Below, piece after piece: positions 26,095-33,770 of a DNA stretch of 64,000 nucleotides; the stretch's first letter is position 1; every line of letters begins with the position of its first letter. The notes below the pieces were generated by a model. That model was given only the letters and a program-made list of their open reading frames with translations, was not told the DNA's origin and ran no database searches. The stretch comes from Streptomyces cynarae (lineage in GTDB: Bacteria > Actinomycetota > Actinomycetes > Streptomycetales > Streptomycetaceae): the NCBI RefSeq assembly GCF_025642135.1, contig NZ_CP106793.1, forward strand, positions 8,524,001 to 8,588,000, given 5' to 3'. The translations under genes were made by a program, and so were the position numbers.

Positions 26095-26820
26095 GTGATC
26101 TGGTACGCGCTGCTGGTCGCGGCCATCGCCGCCGAGCGGCTGGCCGAGCTGATCGTCGCCCGCCGCAACAGCCGCTGGAGCACGGCCCGCGGGGGCGTCG
26201 AGACGGGCAGAGGACACTACCGGGCAATCGTCGTGCTGCACACAGGTCTGCTCGTGGGCTGCCTGGTGGAGGCACGGGTCGCCGGACGGCCATTCCTTCC
26301 GGGTGTCGGCTGGCCGATGCTGGCCCTGGTCGTGGCCGCCCAGGGGCTGCGCTGGTGGTGCATCGGCACGTTGGGACGGCAGTGGAACACCCGGGTGATC
26401 GTCGTGCCCGACCTGCCGAGGGTGACGAAGGGCCCCTACCGCTTCCTGCGCCATCCCAATTACCTCGCGGTGGTCGTCGAGGGAGCCGCGCTGCCGCTGG
26501 TGCACGGAGCCTGGCTGACCGCCACGGCGTTCACGGTGTGCAACGCCGGGCTTCTGGCCGTACGCATCCGCTGCGAGGAAGCCGCCCTCTCGGCAGCCGC
26601 ACGGCAGGCGCACCCCCTGGACGAGCGCCATGTCGCCCGGCAGCGCGCCGCGGGCCGGGCGTCGCGGCGGTACAGATCCGCGGCGGCGAAGGCGCCGGCC
26701 GGGGTACGCCACGAAGCGGCACAGAGCGCACCTGATCGTGAAGAGGCCCGCACGACTTCGGTCGTGCGGGCCTCTTCACGTGTCCCTCACCTTGCCCGCA
26801 ACGCCTTCTCGGCATGCTGA
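26095..26820 (+). CDS. Isoprenylcysteine carboxyl methyltransferase-like membrane methyltransferase (SrsB-like)
   Basis: A 241-residue integral membrane methyltransferase. Hydrophobic helices at about residues 1-15, 40-90 and 125-150 flank the ICMT signature RVTKGPYRFLRHPNYLAVVVEG, which binds SAM. The GTG start (26095) follows GGAGGAACGACCGG, 22 bases after the polyketide synthase stop, so the two form an operon. By analogy with SrsB it would O-methylate the phenolic lipid. The C-terminal 60-70 residues are unusual, low in hydrophobicity and arginine-rich. The frame runs straight through a perfect terminator hairpin, so the natural stop may have been lost. Confidence 0.82.
   Translation: MIWYALLVAAIAAERLAELIVARRNSRWSTARGGVETGRGHYRAIVVLHTGLLVGCLVEARVAGRPFLPGVGWPMLALVVAAQGLRWWCIGTLGRQWNTRVIVVPDLPRVTKGPYRFLRHPNYLAVVVEGAALPLVHGAWLTATAFTVCNAGLLAVRIRCEEAALSAAARQAHPLDERHVARQRAAGRASRRYRSAAAKAPAGVRHEAAQSAPDREEARTTSVVRASSRVPHLARNAFSAC
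26736..26777. terminator. Perfect 19-bp hairpin with TTCG loop
   Basis: GTGAAGAGGCCCGCACGAC and its exact complement enclose a TTCG tetraloop, a very stable structure. It lies inside the 3' end of the methyltransferase frame, 10 bases from the stop of the convergent gene. It should terminate transcription from both sides. Confidence 0.85.
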
Positions 26821-27326
26821 AGACGCAGTTCCTCCAGCGCGCGCAGCTGCCGCCGGGCTCGTTCGATCAGTTCGTCGAGCTGCTGCCGGTCAAGACGCCC
26901 GTCACTCTCCGCCAGCCGGCGCAGCATCCGCCATCCGGCGGCCTTGCCCTCGACTCCGAGCTGCAGGAACTCGAGTTCGACCACCGAGGTCAGCGGAGAG
27001 CGGCGGACGAGGCGGCCATTCGGCTTCAGGCGTCCCGCCCTCTCGGCCGTCTCCGCTGCCAAGATCTTGTATCGGCGCGCCGGAACGCCCAGTAGGCTCA
27101 TGATGTCCAGCAAGCTCGCCCGGTCCTGGGCGAGCTCGCCGGCGATCGGCCGCAACGCTTCGGCGAGCGGGGAGTCGCGCAGTGCCCGGACCATGTAGTG
27201 GATGCGCCGGTTCCCGACGGTCGACCCTGCAAGGTGGTCGTTGAGGTAGATACCGAGCAGGTCGATGCGGGCCCCCCTGCCGGCGTTCCGCGTGCCGATG
27301 CTGCTGCTCTGGCCGACGTCACTCAT
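26787..27326 (-). CDS. Conserved hypothetical helical protein
   Basis: A 179-residue soluble protein. An N-terminal domain (RIDLLGIYLNDHLAGSTVGNRRIHYMVRALRDSPLAEALRPIAGELAQDRASLLDIMSLLGV) looks like a ferritin-like or DUF-type helical bundle. A basic linker and a C-terminal helix (LDRQQLDELIERARRQLRALEELRLQHAEKALRAR) follow. ATG 27326 follows GGAGGGCCGGG. I recognise the pattern from Streptomyces genomes but know no function. It converges with the methyltransferase gene over the TTCG terminator. Confidence 0.75.
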   Translation of the reverse strand: MSDVGQSSSIGTRNAGRGARIDLLGIYLNDHLAGSTVGNRRIHYMVRALRDSPLAEALRPIAGELAQDRASLLDIMSLLGVPARRYKILAAETAERAGRLKPNGRLVRRSPLTSVVELEFLQLGVEGKAAGWRMLRRLAESDGRLDRQQLDELIERARRQLRALEELRLQHAEKALRAR

Positions 27327-27517
27327 CCCGGCCCTCCAAGGACGACCGGACCGGCCGACGGCCGCGGCGACAAGAAACTGTGCATGGCTGGTCTCTCCCC
27401 GACTGTGTGCCCGCTGACGGCCACGGGAGCGGACGAGTACCCCTATCACCGCATCCCACGTGTGGCGCCTGCGCATCCGTCGCGTGTTGTGAAAGCGATC
27501 GGCACAGCGCGAGTGCG

Positions 27518-28498
27518 TCAGGCGCGCAGAGCGGTGAGCCAGTCGGTCAGGAGTCGGTTGACCTCGTCGGGGCGTTCCTGCTGGATCCAGTGGCCGCAGC
27601 CGTCGAGGAGGTGGGAGGAGACCAGGCCCGGCAGCGTGACCGGGTACGCGTCGATCGCGTCGGCCAGCCATGTCGTCGAGGCGTCCATGCTGCCGCCGAT
27701 GAACAGGGACGGCTGGGTGATGGGGGCACCGTCGAAGGCGGCGAGGTCCTCCCAGTCGCGGTCCATGTTCCGGTAACGGTTGAGCGCTCCGGTCAGGCCG
27801 GTCCGTTCGAACTCCCCGGCGTAGACGTCGAGGTCTCGCTCGCTGAGCCAGGCGGGCAGTAGGCCGATGGGGAACCGCTCACGCATCGTCCCCTCCCTGC
27901 TGACGAAGTGGGGATCGGGAGCACCGGGTGCGGGCATGGTGTCGGCGGACAGGGCCGCGTAGAGCCCCGCGAGCCAGCCGCGGACATCGGGTTCGATCTC
28001 GGCCTCGGCGCGGCCCGGCTCCTGGAAGTAGGAGACGTACAACTCCTCATCCCCGCCCATCCGAGCGAAGACGTCGCTGGGGCGGGGCCCACCGCGCGGG
28101 GCGTAGGGAACGCTCAGCAGCCCCACCGCGCGGAAGACCTCCGGCCTGAGCAGGGCGGAGTTAGCAGCGATGGTCGCGCCCCAGTCGTGGCCGACGACCA
28201 CCGCCGACTCCTCGCCCAGGGCGTGCACCACCGAGACGTTGTCCTCCACCAGATCGATCATCCGGTACGCATCCGTCGCGGCCGGCTTGGAGGACCGGCC
28301 GTAGCCGCGGACATCGATGGCGACCGCGCGGTATCCCGCCGCCGCGAGCACCGGCAGCTGGTGGCGCCAGGAATACCAGGATTCAGGGAAGCCGTGCACG
28401 AGCAGCACCAGCGGACCGGTTCCCTGCTCCGCGAGGTGAATTCGGCCTCCCGGAGAGGAGACCAACCGGTGTGTGACCTCCGCGACGTGCTGCGACAT
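27518..28498 (-). CDS. Epoxide hydrolase-like alpha/beta hydrolase
   Basis: A 326-residue hydrolase of the soluble epoxide hydrolase group. It has LLVHGFPESWYSWRHQLPVLAAAGYRAVAIDVRGYGRSSKP (HGFP oxyanion motif), nucleophile Asp in VVVGHDWGATIA, a cap domain with two candidate Tyr residues (YVSYF, RYRN), and catalytic His in LDGCGHWIQQERP. ATG 28498 follows GGAGGAGACGC. The gene is divergent from the GH35 gene, with 292 bp between. The natural epoxide is unknown; homologues detoxify or tailor epoxides. Confidence 0.9.
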   Translation of the reverse strand: MSQHVAEVTHRLVSSPGGRIHLAEQGTGPLVLLVHGFPESWYSWRHQLPVLAAAGYRAVAIDVRGYGRSSKPAATDAYRMIDLVEDNVSVVHALGEESAVVVGHDWGATIAANSALLRPEVFRAVGLLSVPYAPRGGPRPSDVFARMGGDEELYVSYFQEPGRAEAEIEPDVRGWLAGLYAALSADTMPAPGAPDPHFVSREGTMRERFPIGLLPAWLSERDLDVYAGEFERTGLTGALNRYRNMDRDWEDLAAFDGAPITQPSLFIGGSMDASTTWLADAIDAYPVTLPGLVSSHLLDGCGHWIQQERPDEVNRLLTDWLTALRA

Positions 28499-28752
28499 GC
28501 GTCTCCTCCAGGGCCGTTGGCCTGCCGTACGCCATCGATCATGCGCAAGACGCTGCCGGCGAGGCGAGTTCGTTTGCCGATTCGGCAACCCCGGTCCTCG
28601 GCGGTGGCTCGTATCCCGTGACGAGTCGTCAGCGGCCAAGGCATTCCCTGCCGTACGGCTTCCAAGCCGTCCCAGGGCCCACCTGGACCGTGTTGCTCCC
28701 GCCCCATTGTGCCGTGCCTCGCGTCCCCTTAATGTTCGACTTTGCCTGAGTC

Positions 28753-28760
28753 TGTTTGAT
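28753..28760 (+). promoter_or_regulatory. TGTTTGAT element upstream of GH35 gene
   Basis: TGTTTGATGTTGATTG lies 31-38 bases before the start codon in otherwise GC-rich sequence. The same TGTTTGAT occurs before the sugar-binding protein gene at 37412-37419. It may be a shared operator half-site for the carbohydrate genes. Confidence 0.35.
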
Positions 28761-28790
28761 GTTGATTGCTCAGACGGTATGGAGGCCGCA

Positions 28791-31700
28791 GTGCGGAGTA
28801 ATCGGATCGGTTCAGAGGCTGCGAGACCCGGCCGCCGTCGATGGTGGAGGGCCGTCCTCGCGACGGCCGCGACCATCGCCCTGGCCGCGGGCATGGCCGC
28901 GCCCGTCGCGGCGCAGGACGTCGGCGGGCAGGCGCCCGCCGAGGCGCCCGCCGCCGGCCCGGGGGCGCACACCGTGAGTCTCGACGGCTACTCGTTCCTC
29001 GTCGACGGCAAGCGCACCTACCTGTGGTCCGGCGAGTTCCACTACTTCCGGCTCCCGAGCCCGGACCTGTGGCGCGACATCTTCCAGAAGATGAAAGCCG
29101 CCGGATTCAACGCCACCTCGCTGTACTTCGACTGGGGATACCACTCGCCGAAGCCGGGGGTGTACGACTTCAGCGGGGTGCGCGACGTCGACAAGCTGCT
29201 CGACATGGCCCAGGAGGCCGGGCTCTACGTGATCGCGCGCCCGGCGCCCTACATCAACGCGGAGGTCGACAGCGGCGGCCTGCCCGGCTGGATGACCACC
29301 AAGGCCGGGCACAACCGCAGTGACGACCCGCAGTTCCTGAAGTACGCGGACGAGTGGCTGACCCAGATCGACCGGATCATCGCCCGCCACCAGCTGACCA
29401 ACGGCACCGGGTCGGTCATCGCCTACCAGGTCGAGAACGAGTACTACAACGGCTCGGCCGCCGGCCGCTCCTACATGCAGCACCTGGAGGACAAGGCCCG
29501 CGCCGACGGCATCACGGTACCCCTGACCGGCAACAACAACGGCACCTTCAACTCCGGCGCGGCCGCCCTCGACGTCGACGGCCCGGACTCCTACCCGCAG
29601 GGCTTCAACTGCTCGAACCCCTCGAAGTGGAACGGCGTCCCCGACATCAGCTACGACCACCCGGCCGGCAAGCCGCTGTACTCGCCGGAGTTCCAGGGCG
29701 GCGCCTTCGACCCCTGGGGCGGGCCGGGCTACGACAAGTGCGCCCAGCTGATCAACGACCAGTTCGCCAACGTGTTCTACAAGCAGAACATAGCCGTCGG
29801 CGCCACCGCGCAGAGCTTCTACATGACCTACGGCGGCACCAACTGGGGCTGGCTGGGCATGCCGGAGAACTACACGTCCTACGACTACGGCGCCGCGATC
29901 CGCGAGAACCGCCAACTGGACCCGAAGTACTACGAGGACAAGCTCATCGGGTACTTCACCCAGGCGGTCGCACCGCTGACCAAGACCGAGGCGATCAGGG
30001 CCACACCGCCGGACGACTCCGCGATCGTCGACACCGCCCGGATGAACCCCGACACCAAAACGCAGTTCCACGTCCTGCGGCACGGGAACTCCACGTCCAC
30101 GGCGGTCGACAAGACCCACATGGCGCTGGACTTCAACGCCCAGCCGTCCGCGGACACCACCTACACCTGGGACGACCCCGACTCCGCGCTGCAGTACACC
30201 GGTTCGTGGTCGCACGTGGCCAACCAGAGCTACACAGGCGGCGACTACAAGCACACCGAGTCGTTCTCCAACAAGGCCGGTGACACGGTCACCGTCCCCT
30301 TCGACGGCACCGCGATCCGCTGGATCGGGTCGAAGACCGACAACCACGGCTACGCCGACGTCTACCTCGACGGCGCCAAGGTGGCGACGGTCGACGACTC
30401 CGGCAGCGAGAACCAGGCGGTGATCTTCCAGAAGACAGGCCTGACTCCCGGGGCGCACACGCTGAAGATCGTCGTCGACGGGAACCACAGCTCGGGGTCC
30501 ACGGACAACTATGTGTCCATCGACGCCATCGACGTGCCGACGGCGGACACCGCGACGCCGACGTACCCGGTGGTGCCGCAGCAGCCGGGGACCGCGATCA
30601 CCCTCGACGGGCGCGACTCGCACGTGATCGTGGCGAACTACCGGCTCGGGGACGCGCAGTTGCAGTACTCGACGTCGGAGATCATGACCCACGCGACCAT
30701 CGGCAACCGGGACGTCGCCGTGCTCTACGGCGACCCGGACAGCGACGGCGAGACCGTCCTTCGCTACCCCTCCAAGCCCACCGTGACCACCAGCGGCGGC
30801 ACGGTCACGACCACCTGGGACGCGGCCACCGGTGACCTGCGGCTGAACTACACGCACAAGGGCCTGATCCGCATCAGCATCAGCGGCGGCGGAAAGCGCC
30901 CGCTGCTGCTGCTCGTCGGCGACAAGGCCACGGCGGAGACGTTCTGGCGCCAGGACACGGCGACCGGCCCGGTGCTCGTACGCGGCACCCATCTGCTGCG
31001 CACGGCTACCAGCCTGGACGGCGGCCACACCCTGGCGCTCACCGGCGACAACGCCGACGACAAGAACATCGAGGTGTTCACCTCGGCCGGCCAGGTCACC
31101 TGGAACGGCAGCGCGTTGGAGACCCAGGCCACCGACACGGGGAGCCTCACCGGGAAGATCCCGGTGGCCGCCCCGGTACACCTTCCGACGCTGACGAACT
31201 GGAAGCACGCCGAGGAGTCCCCCGAAGCGGCCCCCGGTTTCGACGACTCCAGCTGGCAGGTGGCCGACAAGACCACCACCAACAGCGTCTCCGGCATCAA
31301 CTCGCTGCCGGTGCTCTACGCGGACGACTACGGGTTCCACACCGGCAACACCTGGTACCGCGGCCGCTTCCGCGCCACCGGCAAGGAGACCGGCGTCCAC
31401 CTGGTCTCGGACTCCGGCGGAAAGGCCCAGGCGTTCTCCGCCTGGCTCAACGGCACCTTCCTGGGCAGCTCCACCACGGGCAGCGCCGACTTCGCCTTCC
31501 CGGCCGGTTCGGTGAAGTCGAAGGGCGACAACGTCATCTCCGTGCTCACCGTGAACATGGGGCACGAGGAGGACTACAACTCGACCAACGGCAACAAGAC
31601 CGCGCGCGGCCTGACCAGCGCCTCTCTCGTCGGAGCGCCGCTGACCTCCGTCACCTGGCGGCTGCAGGGCGTACGGGGTGGCGAAGAACTGCAGGACACG

Positions 31701-32963
31701 GTCCGTGGCCCGCTCTCGACGGGCGGCCTGTACGGCGAGCGGGCCGGCTGGTCCCTGCCGGGCTACCCGGACGGCGACTGGAGCCGGGTGTCCCTGCCGA
31801 CGACCGACACCCGTCCCGGCGTCTCCTGGTACCGCACCGACGTCAACCTGGACCTGCCGCACGGTCAGGACACCTCTCTCGGGCTGACCTTCACCGACGA
31901 CCCGTCACGCAAGTACCGTGCCACGATCTTCGTGAACGGCTGGCAGGTCGGCAACTACGTCAACTACCTCGGCCCGCAGAGCACCTTCCCGGTGCCCGAC
32001 GGGATCCTGAACCCGAACGGCCGGAACAGCATCGCCATCGCCGTGTGGAACCTGGACGGCAGCACGGGCGGGCTCGGCAATGTCTCGCTCACCAACTACG
32101 GCAGCTACACCTCGTCCCTGCGTGTCGCGCAGAACGACAGCCCCCGCTACAACCCCCGGACGTACGCGATGCCCAAGCGCCCGGGAGCGGATGTCACCTT
32201 GGACGTGCCGGACACCGCTCAATCAGGGCAGGCCTTCACGGCCGAGGCGACGGTGCAGGTGCCGAAGGACAAACCGTCCGCGTCCGGCCTGACGGCCTCG
32301 CTCTCCGCACCTGACGGCTGGAGCGTGAGTCCCACGAGCCCCATGTCCGTGGGGCGCCTGCTCCCGGGCGGATCGGCCACTTTCACCTGGAAGATCCAGC
32401 CGCCGTCCGGGGAGCTGCCCTCCGCCTCGGCCCTCACGGCCACGGTGCACTACCTGCAGAACGGACGACAGGCTGCCGGCGGTGACGAGCGCATCGTCGG
32501 CGGGATACCGCCGGCTCCGCCGGCCGGGAAGAACGCCGTGAGCGACCTACCGTTCTTGTCGTCCACCAACGGGTGGGGCCCGGTGGAGCGTGACAGCAGC
32601 GTCGGCGAGCAGGCGGCGGGGGACGGCCACCCGATCACCATCGCCGGTGTCGGCTACCCGAAGGGCCTGGGCACCAACTCGATCAGCGACGTCGAGCTCT
32701 ACCTCGCCGGCAAGTGCACGCGGATGACGGCGTACGTCGGTGTCGACGACGAGACAGGCGGCGCGGGAACGGTGACGTTCTCCGTGGTCGCCGACGGCAA
32801 GACCTTGGTCACCACGCCGACGATCCGGGGCAAACAGGCCGCGGTGCCGATCGACGTCGACGTCAGCGGCGCGCAGGTGGTCGACCTCAAGGTCGGTGAC
32901 GCCGGCGACGGCAACGGCAACGACCACGGCGACTGGGCCGTGCCGACGCTGTCCTGCGGCTAG
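28791..32963 (+). CDS. Secreted GH35 beta-galactosidase with NEW3 and NPCBM domains
   Basis: A 1390-residue exported enzyme. The signal peptide runs through RRRWWRAVLATAATIALAAGMAAPVAA. The GH35 barrel carries the acid/base Glu217 in QVENEYYN and the nucleophile Glu300 in YSPEFQGG. Beta-rich domains follow, with a jelly-roll around GSWSHVANQSYTGGDYKHTESFSN. Near residues 1120-1250 there is a NEW3-type domain (ADVTLDVPDTAQSGQAF) and a C-terminal NPCBM carbohydrate-binding domain (LPFLSSTNGWGPVERDSS to the end). GTG 28791 follows GGAGGCCGCA. It should release terminal galactose from polysaccharides outside the cell. An imperfectly nested hairpin follows the gene. Confidence 0.93.
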   Translation: MRSNRIGSEAARPGRRRWWRAVLATAATIALAAGMAAPVAAQDVGGQAPAEAPAAGPGAHTVSLDGYSFLVDGKRTYLWSGEFHYFRLPSPDLWRDIFQKMKAAGFNATSLYFDWGYHSPKPGVYDFSGVRDVDKLLDMAQEAGLYVIARPAPYINAEVDSGGLPGWMTTKAGHNRSDDPQFLKYADEWLTQIDRIIARHQLTNGTGSVIAYQVENEYYNGSAAGRSYMQHLEDKARADGITVPLTGNNNGTFNSGAAALDVDGPDSYPQGFNCSNPSKWNGVPDISYDHPAGKPLYSPEFQGGAFDPWGGPGYDKCAQLINDQFANVFYKQNIAVGATAQSFYMTYGGTNWGWLGMPENYTSYDYGAAIRENRQLDPKYYEDKLIGYFTQAVAPLTKTEAIRATPPDDSAIVDTARMNPDTKTQFHVLRHGNSTSTAVDKTHMALDFNAQPSADTTYTWDDPDSALQYTGSWSHVANQSYTGGDYKHTESFSNKAGDTVTVPFDGTAIRWIGSKTDNHGYADVYLDGAKVATVDDSGSENQAVIFQKTGLTPGAHTLKIVVDGNHSSGSTDNYVSIDAIDVPTADTATPTYPVVPQQPGTAITLDGRDSHVIVANYRLGDAQLQYSTSEIMTHATIGNRDVAVLYGDPDSDGETVLRYPSKPTVTTSGGTVTTTWDAATGDLRLNYTHKGLIRISISGGGKRPLLLLVGDKATAETFWRQDTATGPVLVRGTHLLRTATSLDGGHTLALTGDNADDKNIEVFTSAGQVTWNGSALETQATDTGSLTGKIPVAAPVHLPTLTNWKHAEESPEAAPGFDDSSWQVADKTTTNSVSGINSLPVLYADDYGFHTGNTWYRGRFRATGKETGVHLVSDSGGKAQAFSAWLNGTFLGSSTTGSADFAFPAGSVKSKGDNVISVLTVNMGHEEDYNSTNGNKTARGLTSASLVGAPLTSVTWRLQGVRGGEELQDTVRGPLSTGGLYGERAGWSLPGYPDGDWSRVSLPTTDTRPGVSWYRTDVNLDLPHGQDTSLGLTFTDDPSRKYRATIFVNGWQVGNYVNYLGPQSTFPVPDGILNPNGRNSIAIAVWNLDGSTGGLGNVSLTNYGSYTSSLRVAQNDSPRYNPRTYAMPKRPGADVTLDVPDTAQSGQAFTAEATVQVPKDKPSASGLTASLSAPDGWSVSPTSPMSVGRLLPGGSATFTWKIQPPSGELPSASALTATVHYLQNGRQAAGGDERIVGGIPPAPPAGKNAVSDLPFLSSTNGWGPVERDSSVGEQAAGDGHPITIAGVGYPKGLGTNSISDVELYLAGKCTRMTAYVGVDDETGGAGTVTFSVVADGKTLVTTPTIRGKQAAVPIDVDVSGAQVVDLKVGDAGDGNGNDHGDWAVPTLSCG

Positions 32964-33026
32964 ATGTGCGGCTGACGGACGCCTATGACAGTGGGTCCTG
33001 GATCTCCTGGTCGTAGGCGTTCGTCG

Positions 33027-33073
33027 GGGGCCGGCCGGCGGAGTGCCGTAGGCGCTACGACCCGGCCGGCCCC
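33027..33073. terminator. Nested hairpin after GH35 gene
   Basis: GGGGCCGGCCGG (33027-33038) pairs perfectly with CCGGCCGGCCCC (33062-33073). Inside the loop CGTAG and CTACG form a second small stem. It lies 64 bases past the GH35 stop. Confidence 0.65.
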
Positions 33074-33162
33074 GGCCTCTGGCAGCGTGACGCGAAGGAG
33101 ATCATCAGCGGTCCGGCGTCACCGAGCTCCGCCTCCAGGGCGTCGGGGCTGGGCTCGGTGAC

Positions 33163-33669
33163 GTGGAGCAGGTGGAAATCGTTCAGCTGCTGGTCTCTCC
33201 CGTGCATCGTTTCCAGGGCCGTCCGAGCGACGGTGTCCCGGAACTGCCGCGGGAGGAACTGGTGGCCACGGCGCAGGTGCGCAAAGGGCTGGGCATCGTG
33301 GGCGACCGGTACTTCAACCGTCCGGCCCATCGCAGTGCGTCGGTCACCCTCATGGCGGCCGAGCGCCTGCCGCAGGCGGTCTCCGGGGAGGCCGACCTGT
33401 GCCTGACCCGGCGCAACGTCCTGCTGCGGGGCGTGGACATCGACGCGTACATCGGCGAGACGGTCTTCCTGGACTGCGGCAGTGGACCCGTGGTGCTGGC
33501 GGTCCGCAGCGCGGCCAGGCCGTGCGCGTGGATGGACAGCACCATCGGGCCGGGCGCGCAGCGGGCGCTGCGCGGCGGCGGAGGCGTTCGCTGCCTGCCG
33601 CTGTCCGACGGGATCCTCACCGTGGGGCCTGCTGCGTTCGGGGTGTGCACGGACTCCCGCGAGGAGTGA
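33163..33669 (+). CDS. MOSC-domain protein
   Basis: A 168-residue protein with the MOSC signature: VSPVHRFQGRP at the start, GLGIVGDRYFNRPAHRSASVTLMAAE in the middle and a conserved Cys in PCAWMDSTIGPGAQRALRG. MOSC domains carry sulfur to or from molybdenum-cofactor enzymes or process other sulfur compounds. The start is GTG 33163 or GTG 33172; neither has a clear ribosome site. It stands between two carbohydrate genes and probably has no functional link with them. Confidence 0.82.
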   Translation: MEQVEIVQLLVSPVHRFQGRPSDGVPELPREELVATAQVRKGLGIVGDRYFNRPAHRSASVTLMAAERLPQAVSGEADLCLTRRNVLLRGVDIDAYIGETVFLDCGSGPVVLAVRSAARPCAWMDSTIGPGAQRALRGGGGVRCLPLSDGILTVGPAAFGVCTDSREE

Positions 33670-33694
33670 CGAGGAGAGCTTCGGGCGGACGGCG

Positions 33695-33729
33695 GCCGGG
33701 CCCGCCGATCTTTGGTCGGCGGGCCCGGC
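33695..33729. terminator. Bidirectional 14-bp hairpin
   Basis: GCCGGGCCCGCCGA (33695-33708) and its exact complement (33716-33729) enclose the 7-base loop TCTTTGG. It lies between the convergent MOSC and GH93-like genes and can serve both. Confidence 0.85.
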
Positions 33730-33770
33730 AGTCGGTGTGCTGTTGGTTCGGTGTTCTGTATCCGTGCGGG

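Noticed and set aside
28812..31862. A 1016-codon open frame on the minus strand opposite the GH35 gene
   Set aside because: It mirrors the codon periodicity of the real gene, is rich in Val, Arg and Gly repeats, has no ribosome site and no domain. The plus strand has catalytic motifs and a signal peptide.
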